Counted from the stretch's first letter, positions 8,497 to 17,033 are shown. The stretch is DNA of 64,000 bases from Paenibacillus mucilaginosus 3016 (GCF_000250655.1 NC_016935.1:1010001-1074000), one strand, 5' to 3'. Numbers and translations: made by a program. The notes: a model not told the origin generated them from the letters alone.

Positions 8497-9615
8497 TTAC
8501 GCCGAGGGATACGGCCTCTTGCGGCGGGAGAACACCAGCGCGAGCAGAGCGAGCAGCACGGGAACCCCCACCTGCAGCGGCAGATGCATCTGATAAGGGA
8601 CCTTCTTGAGCCCGACATCGATATGCTCGGGGAAGCTCGCACTCATGCCGACCGAAGCCGCCAGGATCAAAAGCCCTATCGCAGCCAGCTGGGCAAGCTC
8701 CGCTTTGCGTCCGCTCGTGCGGGTCAGCTCCGACAAGCCGCGTACGCCGGCGTAGGTGAAGATCGTGATCTTGAAGTAGCCGCCCAGGATCAGGGTGCTG
8801 AGGGCCACGGCATCCAGCCGCTGGATGACTTCGCCGACCTGGATTTTGCCCAGGGCGGCGAGCAGGGGGAACTGCTCGGCGGCCGCGCGGCCGGGCCCCA
8901 GAACAGCGATATCGAGGGAGACGACGGCGGTCAGCGTAAGTCCGGCGGTCAGCATTGCCAGGAGGAAAGGTCTCGCCGCCTTCCGGCTGCTGCACAGGTG
9001 CGGCAGGACCATCAGGAAGACGATGGTTTCGCCGAAGGGGAAGGTCAGGGTCAGCGGGAACGCTGTCTGCAGGACGGGCATCAGCCCCTTCTCGAGTACC
9101 GGCAGGAACCGGCGCGGCTCGAGGATGTCGGAGGCGAGGATGGCCGGTACGGTGACGATGGCCATAAAGCTCACGAGCCGGATGATGATCTCCGCCGACC
9201 GGCCGATCACCTCCATCCCGAGCGACAAGGACCAGCAGATGATGACGACCATCAGGGCATTCACCGACAGCAGCGGCGTCTGGTTGAGGATGGTCGTCAC
9301 CAGCACCTCTCCGAAATCCCGGAGCACCCGGGCCGCGATATAGAGGAAGTAGGCGACGTAGATTCCGCCGACCAGACGGCCTGCCGCCGGGCCCAGCCGC
9401 AGCTGCAGAATGCCGATGAGCGAGTGCCCTTCATGACGGCGGTACACATACAGGAACACGACCGCCAGAAGAAGGCCGGCGCTCATGCCGATCAGGATGG
9501 CAAGCCAGGCATCCCGCTCGGCCTGCATGCCGAGACCGACAATGACGGCGCTGCCGAGCTCGAACAGAAATACAAGGCAGTAGAGCTGCCGGGCATTCAG
9601 AATCGGTGCCTTCAT
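8497..9615 (-). CDS. Spore germination permease GerB (second copy)
   Basis: A 372-residue, roughly ten-helix member of the GerAB/spore permease family (APC superfamily). In a GerA-type receptor complex of the spore inner membrane this subunit binds the germinant. Residues 1-12 lead into the first helix (LYCLVFLFELGSAVIVGLG). A conserved GRSAEIIIRLVSF lies near 140 and a Pro-rich LTFPFGETIVFLMVLPHL near 210. The start is ATG 9615 with GAAAGGAG; no site supports an earlier start. It follows the first gerB by 19 bases. Two GerB-type genes in one operon suggest two germinant specificities sharing one GerA and GerC. Confidence 0.85.
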   Translation of the reverse strand: MKAPILNARQLYCLVFLFELGSAVIVGLGMQAERDAWLAILIGMSAGLLLAVVFLYVYRRHEGHSLIGILQLRLGPAAGRLVGGIYVAYFLYIAARVLRDFGEVLVTTILNQTPLLSVNALMVVIICWSLSLGMEVIGRSAEIIIRLVSFMAIVTVPAILASDILEPRRFLPVLEKGLMPVLQTAFPLTLTFPFGETIVFLMVLPHLCSSRKAARPFLLAMLTAGLTLTAVVSLDIAVLGPGRAAAEQFPLLAALGKIQVGEVIQRLDAVALSTLILGGYFKITIFTYAGVRGLSELTRTSGRKAELAQLAAIGLLILAASVGMSASFPEHIDVGLKKVPYQMHLPLQVGVPVLLALLALVFSRRKRPYPSA

Positions 9616-9634
9616 GGCGTGAACTCCTTTCTTC

Positions 9635-10738
9635 CTACGACTCCCCTTTTCGGGCGGAACGCTGTTTCCATGCATGTACGGCAAGCAGCAGGAGCGGAAG
9701 CAGAAGACCGTAGGGGAGGGTGCTGACCGTCCAGATCTCCCGGATAAAGTCCAGGAAGTAGACGGAGCTTGGGGCGATGATCATGGCCAGTACCCAGATG
9801 ATCAGGCCGAGCGGATACGTGATCTCCCGGTAGCCCCTCAGTCCGAAGAGCTGGGCGGCACAGAGGGCGCAGGCATACAGGCAAACGGTAATTTTGAAAA
9901 ATAAGGAGATGAACCAGAGCCCGCCCACCAGCACCTCGATGCGCTGAATGAAATTACCTATATTCACCTTCTGCGCCATCTGGAACAGGGGATAGACCGA
10001 CCGTTCCGTCGTATGGGGCCCGAGCACCAGAATCGAACACAGCGTGAAGAGCAGGACGATCCCCCCGCCCGAGAGCATGGCGAAGCGGAAGGCCTTCCCT
10101 GATTTCTCCGGACGCCGGAGATGGGGGAGGAGCATCAGGAAGACGACCAGATCGAGATAAGGGATGCCGATCAGGGTGAGGGTGCCTTTGATAACCGGCG
10201 GCAGCCCGTGCTCCATCACTGGAAGCAGGTGGTTGATTTCGATCTCGGGTGCCAGGAATATCAGGAAGCAGAGGATGAAGAGCAGCACCCAGGGAAGAAA
10301 AATTTCCGCCGACCGGCCGACCGGCTCCAGTCCCCGCCGTACCGAGAAGACCAGCAGGAGCACCATGACGGCGTGGATGGCCTGGATCGGGGTCTGGGGC
10401 AGGGTTAGCGTCGTAATCATCTCGCCGAGCTGCCGCAGAAGGCCTGAGGTCAGGATGAGCAGGTAGGCCCAAAACAGCAGGCCCACGGCTTTGCCCGGCA
10501 GCCTGCCGAGAATTACCTCGGAATACTGCATCAGTGTCATTCCCGGGTAGGTGCCGCTCAGCTTCGTGTATAGCGGCACCAGCAGGCAGGAGAGAGCGAT
10601 CCCTGCGGTGACGGCAATCCAGGCATCCTGCTTGGCCTGCGAGGCAAGATATGTGGGAATGAGCAGGGTCGATGAGCTGATGATGAACATACACATCAGG
10701 GCGGACAGCTGGGAGACCGAGATCTGTTCCCGTTTCAT
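9635..10738 (-). CDS. Spore germination permease GerB (first copy)
   Basis: A 367-residue GerAB-type permease, a paralogue of the neighbour at 8497-9615. Both share GRSAEI near residue 140 and LVVFLMLLPHL near 210, but their N-terminal helices have diverged (here SVSQLSALMCMFIISSSTLLIP). About ten membrane helices are present, with a positively charged C-terminus. The start is ATG 10738, behind GGAGGGAG, and overlaps the stop of the small upstream gene by ATGA, which indicates translational coupling. An in-frame ATG at 10753 has no site of its own. It is expected in the spore inner membrane with the GerA and GerC products. Confidence 0.85.
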   Translation of the reverse strand: MKREQISVSQLSALMCMFIISSSTLLIPTYLASQAKQDAWIAVTAGIALSCLLVPLYTKLSGTYPGMTLMQYSEVILGRLPGKAVGLLFWAYLLILTSGLLRQLGEMITTLTLPQTPIQAIHAVMVLLLVFSVRRGLEPVGRSAEIFLPWVLLFILCFLIFLAPEIEINHLLPVMEHGLPPVIKGTLTLIGIPYLDLVVFLMLLPHLRRPEKSGKAFRFAMLSGGGIVLLFTLCSILVLGPHTTERSVYPLFQMAQKVNIGNFIQRIEVLVGGLWFISLFFKITVCLYACALCAAQLFGLRGYREITYPLGLIIWVLAMIIAPSSVYFLDFIREIWTVSTLPYGLLLPLLLLAVHAWKQRSARKGES

Positions 10739-10983
10739 TGGGGCTCCCTCCATCCGATCAAGGCGTCTACCCCCTGGCTGACGGGTCTGTAGACCATCGT
10801 CATCCAGTCAAGCGGGTTCGGCAGAGGGACCCGGGCGGACTGAAGAATCCCCAGAATGGTACCGGCAAGGAGCATGACGGTGAACACGAGAAGATCCCGG
10901 TGTCTGCGAGCCCTCCGCATCCGGGGGATTTCCTTGTACGCAATACAGGCGGCCAGCAGAAGCAGGGCGATGCTGTCCATCAT
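10735..10983 (-). CDS. Small two-helix membrane protein of the ger operon (82 aa)
   Basis: It starts with ATGATG after a strong AAAGGAGGGGG site. There are two hydrophobic segments (residues 3-15 and about 31-48) separated by a basic loop RMRRARRHRD. The gene fits exactly between gerC (3-base gap) and gerB (4-base overlap), so it is cotranscribed and likely part of, or a chaperone for, the germinant receptor. A small two-helix fourth subunit, GerD-independent and sometimes called the D subunit, is known for some GerA-type receptors, but sequence alone cannot confirm homology here. Confidence 0.7.
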   Translation of the reverse strand: MMDSIALLLLAACIAYKEIPRMRRARRHRDLLVFTVMLLAGTILGILQSARVPLPNPLDWMTMVYRPVSQGVDALIGWREPQ

Positions 10984-10986
10984 TTT

Positions 10987-12192
10987 TTATCCCCCTCCTT
11001 TCATCTGGCCCAGATAGGATTTGTTGGTCGTGCCGGTCCGGCGGATATGAGCCTCTACCTCGACGGTGACAGGCAGCTTGACGAAGTGGGCATCCCAGTC
11101 CTCCTTGAGGACGGCCCAGGCCTTCGGATCCTTTTGATGAATCATTTCCCCGAAGCCAAAGATATCCGACTTCAATTTTTTGGCCTTTTGGATCGAGGAA
11201 TTCACCACCTCTTTCGTCCGCTTCACCGCTTCCTGCTCCAGCATCTCCACCGCTTCCTGCTTACTGAGGTCGACATCACAGTTGACTTCGGTTACGTTGC
11301 TCTCGGTTGTCAGGCTTACCAAGATGGACGGCGCCCCGTCCCGGATGATGGCCTTGATGCTGGATTTGCTGTTATAGACCTCCAGGGATACGGTTCCGCT
11401 GCCTCCGCAGCCGATGGTGCCGACGGTATTCTTGACATCTCCTTTGATATAGTTGTAACCCTTGCTCTCCTGCTCGTTCAGCCAGCCCGCCAGACGGTCC
11501 TTGCGCATCACGGCCAGGTTGGCATACTCCAGCATCCCTGAGGGGGTGATGGAAGACAGGCCTTCCCGGGTTTTTCCTTTCGATTTGCTGCCTTCGATCT
11601 TCACACCGGTCAGAACCGCGCTTCGGCCGGGCTCCACCATGTCCGTGATCAGCTCGTCGAGCTGGACGGTATGGGTCGGAGCCCAGATTTTCTCCGAGGT
11701 TTCGAGCGATTTGCGCAGCTTCTGGGACGGGATCTTCTCCAGCGGCGTCAGGACATTCAGGATGTCGCCGGCTTTGGCGCCCTTGGAGAGCACCACGAAG
11801 AAGTCCGAGCGCACCTCATGATTGCGGGAGAGGAATTCCAGGGATTCGGCGATGCCCCGGTCCGCCAGCGCTTCCCCAAGGACCAGAATCTGCAGATGGG
11901 AAAGGTAAATCTTCCTCGGCAGCACGGTGGTCATCTTTCGGAGTGCCTCCGACACGGATTGGTTGCGCGCTTCGTAGGTGGATACCGTGGTGGCGGTGCC
12001 GCCCCCCTTCCGGGGAGCCACCTCTCCCGGGTCGACGATCTGCGCGGTAATCACATATTGGCCGCTCGGGTCCCAATCGATGGCCAGACCCACGGCAATG
12101 GCAATATCGTTCAGCTCGCGCCGGTTCCAGCAGCCGGCAGAGCCCAGCACGAGCAGGAGACAGAGAGCTGACCTCAGCAGGAGTCGGATCAT
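10987..12192 (-). CDS. Spore germination lipoprotein Ger(x)C
   Basis: The 401-residue C subunit of a GerA-type receptor. The signal peptide ends in a lipobox, LGSAGCW (Cys 21), and WNRRELNDIAIAVGLAIDWD is the family hallmark. Later family segments are visible (PRKIYLSHLQILVLGEALA near 92, HEVRSDFFVVLSKG near 125, and the C-terminal domain after 200). The mature protein should be diacylglyceryl-modified and sit on the outer face of the spore inner membrane. It lies 104 bases downstream of gerA and 3 bases before the small membrane gene. The ribosome binding site is weak, GGGTGGT. Confidence 0.9.
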   Translation of the reverse strand: MIRLLLRSALCLLLVLGSAGCWNRRELNDIAIAVGLAIDWDPSGQYVITAQIVDPGEVAPRKGGGTATTVSTYEARNQSVSEALRKMTTVLPRKIYLSHLQILVLGEALADRGIAESLEFLSRNHEVRSDFFVVLSKGAKAGDILNVLTPLEKIPSQKLRKSLETSEKIWAPTHTVQLDELITDMVEPGRSAVLTGVKIEGSKSKGKTREGLSSITPSGMLEYANLAVMRKDRLAGWLNEQESKGYNYIKGDVKNTVGTIGCGGSGTVSLEVYNSKSSIKAIIRDGAPSILVSLTTESNVTEVNCDVDLSKQEAVEMLEQEAVKRTKEVVNSSIQKAKKLKSDIFGFGEMIHQKDPKAWAVLKEDWDAHFVKLPVTVEVEAHIRRTGTTNKSYLGQMKGGG

Positions 12193-12296
12193 GTTGTACC
12201 ACCCGTTACCGTCAGATTGGTTTGCTGCTTTACGGGCCGGAGCGGCTAAGCCGAAGGCCCAAGGGAGCGGAATTGGAGCAGGCAGCGGAAGCGTGG

Positions 12297-13874
12297 TCAG
12301 TTCTCCGGTTCCCAGTCCGGTGTCCGGTCACGCACGGCGTCGGACGTATTGACCATCTGCGGCCGCTTGTTCAGCATGCGGTGCGGCAGACGGAAGATGG
12401 CGTCCTCCTGGTCCTGGGTATTGTAAGGTCCGAACGGGGCCATGTACGGCACGCCGAACGAACGCAGCGAGCACAAGTGGATGACCAGGGCGAGCAGACC
12501 GATCGTGACCCCGAAAAAGCCGAAGGTCGCCGCGAGCAGCATCATGCCGAAGCGCAGGATGCGGACGGAGATCGCCATGTTGAACGACGGGAACACGAAG
12601 TTCGAGATCGCCGTCAGCGAGACGACGATGACCATCGCGGCGGAGACAATGCCCGCTTCCACGGCGGCCTGCCCGATGACGAGTGCGCCTACGATCGACA
12701 CGGCTTGTCCGATCGCTTTGGGCATGCGGATTCCCGCTTCGCGCAGAATCTCAAAGGCGATCTCCATCATCATCGCCTCCACGAAGGCGGGAAACGGAAT
12801 ACCTTCGCGCTGGGAGGCGAGGGAGATCAGGAGCTGGGTCGGCAGCAGATCCTGATGGAACGTCGTTACAGCAATATAGAGGGACGGCCCCAGCAGGGCA
12901 ATAAAAAAACTCAGATAGCGCAGAATGCGCAGGAAAATGGCGATATCGGCCCGCTGGTAATAATCCTCCGCCGACTGAAAGAACTGGTTGAAGAGGGCGG
13001 GAACGAGCAGTACGAACGGCGTGCCGTCGATCAGGATCGCCACCCGGCCTTCCAGCAGCCCGGCGGCGATAACATCCGGGCGTTCGGAGTTGAACAGGGT
13101 CGGGAAGGGGGTCAGCGTTTTGTCCTGAATGAATTCTTCAATATAGCCGCCCTCCAGGATGGCGTCCGTACGGATCCGTCCCAGCCTTTCGTCAATCTCC
13201 TGCAGCACCGAAGGGTCGGCGAGGCCGTCGACATACATGATCGCGATCTCGGTATGGGTGACGCTGCCGATGGCCCGCTGCTCGCAGCGCAGGCGCTCGT
13301 CCCGGATGCGCCGGCGGACGAGTGCCGTATTGGTCCGGAGCGTCTCGGTGAAGCTCTCCCGCGGCCCGCGGATGACGTTCTGGACGGCGGGCTCCGATAT
13401 GGCCCTGTCCTTCCAGCCGGGCGTTCCTACCGAGAGTGCGGACTGCACTCCGTCGACGAGGACGACGGTATTGCCGGAGAGCATCTCGCGGAGCACGCCC
13501 GCCAGGTCCGGAACGGCTTTGAGCTCCCCCACCTGCAGCACGGTATCCTGGATGCGGGCCAGGAGAGCGGCTCCCGTTTCCGGAAGCAGCGGCTCGGCGG
13601 AGTGCGGGGCCGAGACCGTCATCAGGGAAGGAAGGATGGATTCATGGATAATCTGCTTGTCGGCGAGACCGTCGGTATACAGGACGGCGGCCCGGATGGG
13701 CTGCGGGCTGCCCAGGGTAATCTCGCGGATCACGATGTCCCCGCTGGCGCCCAGCTGTTTGCGGATTCGCTTGAGGTTGTCGGCTAGCGCCGGTACCAGC
13801 GCTCCGCGGTCACCCGAAGACGGAGGAGGAGCGCTTCCCTGCCCGGTCGTCCCTTGCCCGGCCGTCCTTTGCAT
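12297..13874 (-). CDS. Spore germination protein GerA (A subunit)
   Basis: The 525-residue A subunit of a GerA-type germinant receptor. The polar N-terminal part (residues 1-290) includes DIVIREITLGSP and the family segment DERLRCEQRAIG. The C-terminal half has about five membrane helices and the conserved PFPAFVEAMMMEIAFEILREAG. It acts with GerB and GerC in the spore inner membrane, where the complex forms the germinant-gated ion channel. The start is ATG 13874 after AAAAGGAGGAGAG; the frame is open further upstream without a site. Spore genes of this kind are normally under sigma-G, but I could not define a convincing sigma-G promoter upstream. Confidence 0.9.
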   Translation of the reverse strand: MQRTAGQGTTGQGSAPPPSSGDRGALVPALADNLKRIRKQLGASGDIVIREITLGSPQPIRAAVLYTDGLADKQIIHESILPSLMTVSAPHSAEPLLPETGAALLARIQDTVLQVGELKAVPDLAGVLREMLSGNTVVLVDGVQSALSVGTPGWKDRAISEPAVQNVIRGPRESFTETLRTNTALVRRRIRDERLRCEQRAIGSVTHTEIAIMYVDGLADPSVLQEIDERLGRIRTDAILEGGYIEEFIQDKTLTPFPTLFNSERPDVIAAGLLEGRVAILIDGTPFVLLVPALFNQFFQSAEDYYQRADIAIFLRILRYLSFFIALLGPSLYIAVTTFHQDLLPTQLLISLASQREGIPFPAFVEAMMMEIAFEILREAGIRMPKAIGQAVSIVGALVIGQAAVEAGIVSAAMVIVVSLTAISNFVFPSFNMAISVRILRFGMMLLAATFGFFGVTIGLLALVIHLCSLRSFGVPYMAPFGPYNTQDQEDAIFRLPHRMLNKRPQMVNTSDAVRDRTPDWEPEN

Positions 13875-14186
13875 AGAGGTCTCTCCTCCTTTTGAGCTCG
13901 CATCGTATACAGGTTGAACACATCGTAGTTTTACCACAGACACCAATATTTACTCGGAATGGAAACATGACCGCGGGTAACAGGGGATTCGGAAGCATGA
14001 ACCGAGCGCAGGAGAAGCGGCAAGGCGAGGGGAAGGAGGTTGGGAATAAGGTGATCAACCGGTCGGAAGGGAATCCGGCAGAGGGGACGGAAAGGAGTGG
14101 AGATCAGGGAAAGGAAGGGAAACAGGCGGTTGGAAGGGAAGCAGGCCGGGCAGGGGAACGGCGGCGGGAGGATCAAGCGGGAACGG
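13875..14186. other. Intergenic region with strong purine strand bias
   Basis: About 360 bases between the germination operon and the HPP gene carry no gene I can support. From about 14005 to 14190 the plus strand is almost all G and A, with many GGAAGG-type blocks. Open frames on both strands here are low-complexity (E/G/R or S/P/R rich) and have no ribosome binding site. The minus-strand terminator of the HPP gene lies at its right end. Confidence 0.6.
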
Positions 14187-14211
14187 AAAAAAGCCGGCGG
14201 CAATGCCGGCT
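14187..14211 (-). terminator. Intrinsic terminator of the HPP gene
   Basis: Read on the minus strand, AGCCGGC-ATTGCC-GCCGGCT is followed by six T residues, 22 bases after the HPP stop codon. Confidence 0.85.
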
Positions 14212-14232
14212 GGCCGGGCGGGGCTGCAGGGG

Positions 14233-14844
14233 CTACCACCAGCGCTGGGGATAGTGCCGGCCGGATGCCCGGTGGAAGGCCCAGGCCGCCGCCGTGATCC
14301 ACAGCGCTCCGAGCACCGCAGGCGCCCAGAGGAAGCTCCAGGAGGCCCCGCCGAGCAGGACGAGGAGCGGATCGGCCCCAGCGGGCGGGTGCAGGGTGCG
14401 CGTCACGCCCATCAGGAAGATGGCCAGGGCCACACCGAGGGCGGCGCTCCAGGGATGGAAGCCTGCCGTATGCAGGAGCAGGAGGCCGATGGCGGTGGAC
14501 AGCGCATGGCCGCCGATGATGCTTCGGGGCTGGGCCAGCGGACTGTCCGGCAGGGCGAAGGCAAGGACGCAGGAAGCGCCGAAGGGCGCCATGAGCAGCG
14601 GCAGCCCGCTCCATCCTCCGAGGAGCAGGGCGAAGAAGACGGCCAGGAAGGCTCCGCCTGCCTGGAGGGCAAGCGTGAAGACGCGGGCCCGGGCGGCGGG
14701 CACAAGCGGTACGGGAGCCGGCAGCGGGCCCGGGTCAGCAGAAGCCAGGAGCCGTGACTGCGGAAGTCCGGAGGGGGCCTCCCCGGCATAGGTGCTCTCC
14801 TGCTTGGTTTCTGCTTGAGGCAGCGGGTGTGATGGGAGACTCAT
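14233..14844 (-). CDS. HPP-family membrane protein
   Basis: A 203-residue protein. A poorly conserved, Pro-rich cytoplasmic leader (residues 1-55) is followed by four membrane helices. The family signature TRTLHPPAGADPLL (residues about 145-160) contains the HPP triplet, and APFGASCVLAFALPDSPLAQPRSIIGGHAL precedes it (described in pieces: LLMAPFGASCVL, then GGHALS). In other bacteria and plastids HPP proteins have been linked to nitrite transport. The start is ATG 14844 after GAGGAAG. It is divergent from a LysR gene with a dyad between them, so regulation by that LysR protein is likely. Confidence 0.85.
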   Translation of the reverse strand: MSLPSHPLPQAETKQESTYAGEAPSGLPQSRLLASADPGPLPAPVPLVPAARARVFTLALQAGGAFLAVFFALLLGGWSGLPLLMAPFGASCVLAFALPDSPLAQPRSIIGGHALSTAIGLLLLHTAGFHPWSAALGVALAIFLMGVTRTLHPPAGADPLLVLLGGASWSFLWAPAVLGALWITAAAWAFHRASGRHYPQRWW

Positions 14845-14943
14845 GTGCTTATCTTCCTCTCTGGAATCGGATGTGGGCGGTCCGGATGACAGCCCCGATG
14901 GAGCTATGCTACCATGGGATGAGGAATTTGAATAACGAATGAA

Positions 14944-14971
14944 ATCGATGTTTGCTATTCGCATTTTCGAT
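14944..14971. promoter_or_regulatory. Operator-like dyad upstream of LysR gene 1
   Basis: A 28-base element with ATCGA/TCGAT arms and a central GCTATT lies between the divergent HPP and LysR genes, ending 34 bases before the LysR start. A near-copy lies upstream of the second LysR gene at 46683-46707. Divergent placement plus the shared motif suggests a LysR-binding site; this is inferred from sequence only. Confidence 0.5.
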
Positions 14972-15005
14972 AGGTAATGGAATCGCAATCAAAGGGGGAG
15001 TCCGC

Positions 15006-15905
15006 ATGTGGGAACGGCTGGAGGGAAGAGCTTTCCGCACCTTCCTTGCGGTAGTCGAAGAAGGCAGCTTCAGCCGGGCGGCGGAGCGGCTCGGGTATGT
15101 GCAGTCCACTGTCACGACGCAGATCCGTCAGCTGGAGGAGGCTGCGGGCCGGCGGCTGTTCGACCGGCTGCCCCGCGGGGTGGAACCGACGGAAGCCGGC
15201 CGCAAGCTCGCGCTGTACGCCCGGCGTTTCCTCGAGCTTGGGGAGGAGCTCGCCGGGGAGCTGCAGGAAGAGGGCGAGCCGCGGGGCGCCGTCAGGCTGC
15301 AGGTGCTCGAATCCTTTGCCGCCGGGCATCTGTGGGGGCCGCTCCGCCGGTTCATGGAGCTCTATCCGGGCATCGATCTGCGGATCGAGACGGGCTTTCA
15401 GCAGGAGACCGTGGAGGCGGTCCGTTCGAGGGGGGCGGAGCTCGGTCTGGTGCCCCGCGACCCGGAGCGGCCGGACCTGCGCTTCGATGCGCTCTTCGAA
15501 GACGAGCTCGTCTGGGCGGCTGTCCCCGGCGTGGCTTCCCGGCTGGAGCGCGGGGGCTACGACGTCCTCGGGGGCTGCCGGGTCGTCGGCTTCGGCCCCG
15601 GCTGCCTCTACACGGCTGAGGCGGAGTCCCTGCTCGGGATTCACGGGGCCGCGGTCCGCACCCGCGCGGAGTTCTCGTCGCCGGATATGATCCGGCAGGC
15701 GCTGCTCAGCGGGTGGGGGCGGCCTATGTGCCGCGCAGCACGATCGAGGGGGGAGCTGGAACGGGGAGAGCTGGCCGCCGTAACGGCACTGGGCAGCCGG
15801 CCCCTTACGCATGGACTGATTTCTTCCCGCCACCGCGAGCTCACCCGGGCGGGGGAGATGCTGCGCCGGTTCCTGGTTGAAACCTTCAGAGGCCTTCAGA
15901 CGTAA
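15006..15905 (+). CDS. LysR-family transcriptional regulator 1
   Basis: A 299-residue regulator with an N-terminal winged helix (FRTFLAVVEEGSFSRAAERL, then VQSTVTTQIRQLE, residues 8-42) and a periplasmic-binding-like effector domain from about residue 90. The start is ATG 15006 with AAAGGGGGAG. It is divergent from the HPP gene, whose expression it probably controls, and from its own promoter. Its closest paralogue in the window is the LysR gene at 46778; both share the recognition-helix sequence GYVQS(S/T)VTAQI/TTQI and a dyad upstream. The effector is unknown. Confidence 0.9.
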   Translation: MWERLEGRAFRTFLAVVEEGSFSRAAERLGYVQSTVTTQIRQLEEAAGRRLFDRLPRGVEPTEAGRKLALYARRFLELGEELAGELQEEGEPRGAVRLQVLESFAAGHLWGPLRRFMELYPGIDLRIETGFQQETVEAVRSRGAELGLVPRDPERPDLRFDALFEDELVWAAVPGVASRLERGGYDVLGGCRVVGFGPGCLYTAEAESLLGIHGAAVRTRAEFSSPDMIRQALLSGWGRPMCRAARSRGELERGELAAVTALGSRPLTHGLISSRHRELTRAGEMLRRFLVETFRGLQT

Positions 15906-15990
15906 TAAGATGGGCCCCTGCGCGGCTCTGCCCGCTTGGCGGCCGCCGGCGGAAGGGCGGAGCCGCCGTTTCGGCGCACACCCTTTTCTC

Positions 15991-16101
15991 TAAATATCAC
16001 AAAGGATAACTCGCATTGGCTCGTTACGGTCATCTGATATTTTTAATCAACGCGCGCATCATCCTTAAGAGGACGGCATAGGCGTTGATCTCAGGGTGCG
16101 G
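15991..16101 (-). repeat. Dispersed structured repeat, copy A
   Basis: About 110 bases between the LysR gene and the DedA gene, similar by eye at about three of four positions to 32115-32226 in the opposite orientation. Read on the minus strand, hairpin 1 has 8-bp arms (16082-16089 and 16046-16053, ATCAACGC and GCGTTGAT). Hairpin 2 has arms AATATCA and TGATATT (16035-16041 and 15993-15999), and its apical part is AACGAGC-N4-GCGAGTT. Relative to copy B one arm pair changes from A-T to C-G, which keeps the pairing. It may be a MITE-like or REP-like element or a structured RNA. Confidence 0.7.
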
Positions 16102-16185
16102 CATAGGGGTGGATATGGTAGAATAGGTTAGACATAGAGAGACAAGACTTCGAATAATTGAGTGGAGAGGAAGAGGCTGGAAACC

Positions 16186-16812
16186 ATGAGTGAGATGCTG
16201 CATGACTTGATCGCATCGGCGCTGCATTTTATCGAGCAGCTCGGTGTCTGGGGGATTCTCCTGGGCCTCATGCTGGAGGTCATCCCGAGCGAGATCGTCC
16301 TGGCTTACGGGGGCTACCTCGTGTACAAGGGCGAAGTATCCCTGTTCGGCGCCATTGTTTTCGGCACCATCGGTTGTCTGTTCCAACAGGTGATCCTGTA
16401 CTGGATCGGGCGATACGGCGGCCGGCCCGTAGTCGAGAAGTTCGGCAAATACCTGCATATGAAACCGAAGCACTTGGACATCGCGGAAGGCTGGTTCAAC
16501 AAGTACGGCCCCGTCATGGTCTTCCTGGCCCGGTTCGTCCCGGTGCTCCGCCAGGCGATCTCCATTCCCGCAGGGATGGCGCGTATGCCGATGTGGCAGT
16601 TCCTGTTCTACACGACGCTCGGTACGATTCCATGGGCGATTCTCTTCGTGGTGCTCGGCCGTTCCCTCGGCGACAACTGGCAGAAGATCGAAGAAGTCGC
16701 CGGTCCGTTCACGAAGCCTCTGCTGATCGGGGTCGTGGTGATTGCAGTGCTGTATCTGATCTGGAAGCTGATGAAGCGCAGAAGCACGCGCAAGAAGGAT
16801 CTGCGGGTTTGA
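16186..16812 (+). CDS. DedA-family membrane protein
   Basis: A 208-residue DedA (SNARE-associated/VTT) protein. The group acts in the inner membrane, and members are undecaprenyl-phosphate or phosphatidylethanolamine flippases. A typical re-entrant motif is E-VIPSEIVLAYGGYLV (residues 27-41), followed by GCLFQQVILYWIGRYGG near 65, the conserved FLARFVPVLRQAISIPAG near 105-122 and a C-terminal helix, then the tail KRRSTRKKDLRV. The two key arginines of FLARFVPxxR are present. The start is ATG 16186 with AGAGG nine bases upstream; a GTG 24 bases earlier is possible. It lies alone on its transcript. Confidence 0.85.
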   Translation: MSEMLHDLIASALHFIEQLGVWGILLGLMLEVIPSEIVLAYGGYLVYKGEVSLFGAIVFGTIGCLFQQVILYWIGRYGGRPVVEKFGKYLHMKPKHLDIAEGWFNKYGPVMVFLARFVPVLRQAISIPAGMARMPMWQFLFYTTLGTIPWAILFVVLGRSLGDNWQKIEEVAGPFTKPLLIGVVVIAVLYLIWKLMKRRSTRKKDLRV

Positions 16813-16948
16813 CGGGAGAAGCTGTCTGCGCATAGAGGGCTGTTCAGGTTCTATACATAAGCGGAGGAGAACTGTCCCGACGAAAGTTCTGACTTCTCCG
16901 GATTCAGTGGACGCACCGAAGCGGAGGGCGGATTCCCGCAAGGTGCCT

Positions 16949-16987
16949 AAGGAGCCGATTCCTGTTGGAGCCGGCTCCTTTTTTTGG
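16949..16987 (+). terminator. Intrinsic terminator upstream of the thioredoxin-like gene
   Basis: Arms AAGGAGCCG and CGGCTCCTT enclose a 14-base loop and are followed by five to seven T residues. It closes the DedA transcript, about 140 bases after the DedA stop. Confidence 0.85.
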
Positions 16988-16993
16988 TACAAT
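16965..16993 (+). promoter_or_regulatory. Candidate sigma-A promoter overlapping the terminator
   Basis: TTGGAG (16965-16970) and TACAAT (16988-16993) are separated by 17 bases, and the first hexamer lies inside the terminator stem. It would start the thioredoxin-like/metallohydrolase transcript about 35 bases before its AAGGAGG site. Confidence 0.5.
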
Positions 16994-17033
16994 CAATCAT
17001 AGTAAACCGAGTTCCCTAAGGAGGATGACCCTA

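Noticed and set aside
13892-14254. 120-codon frame in the purine-rich gap
   Set aside because: Low-complexity Glu/Gly/Arg composition from the polypurine tract, no ribosome binding site, and it runs over the HPP terminator.
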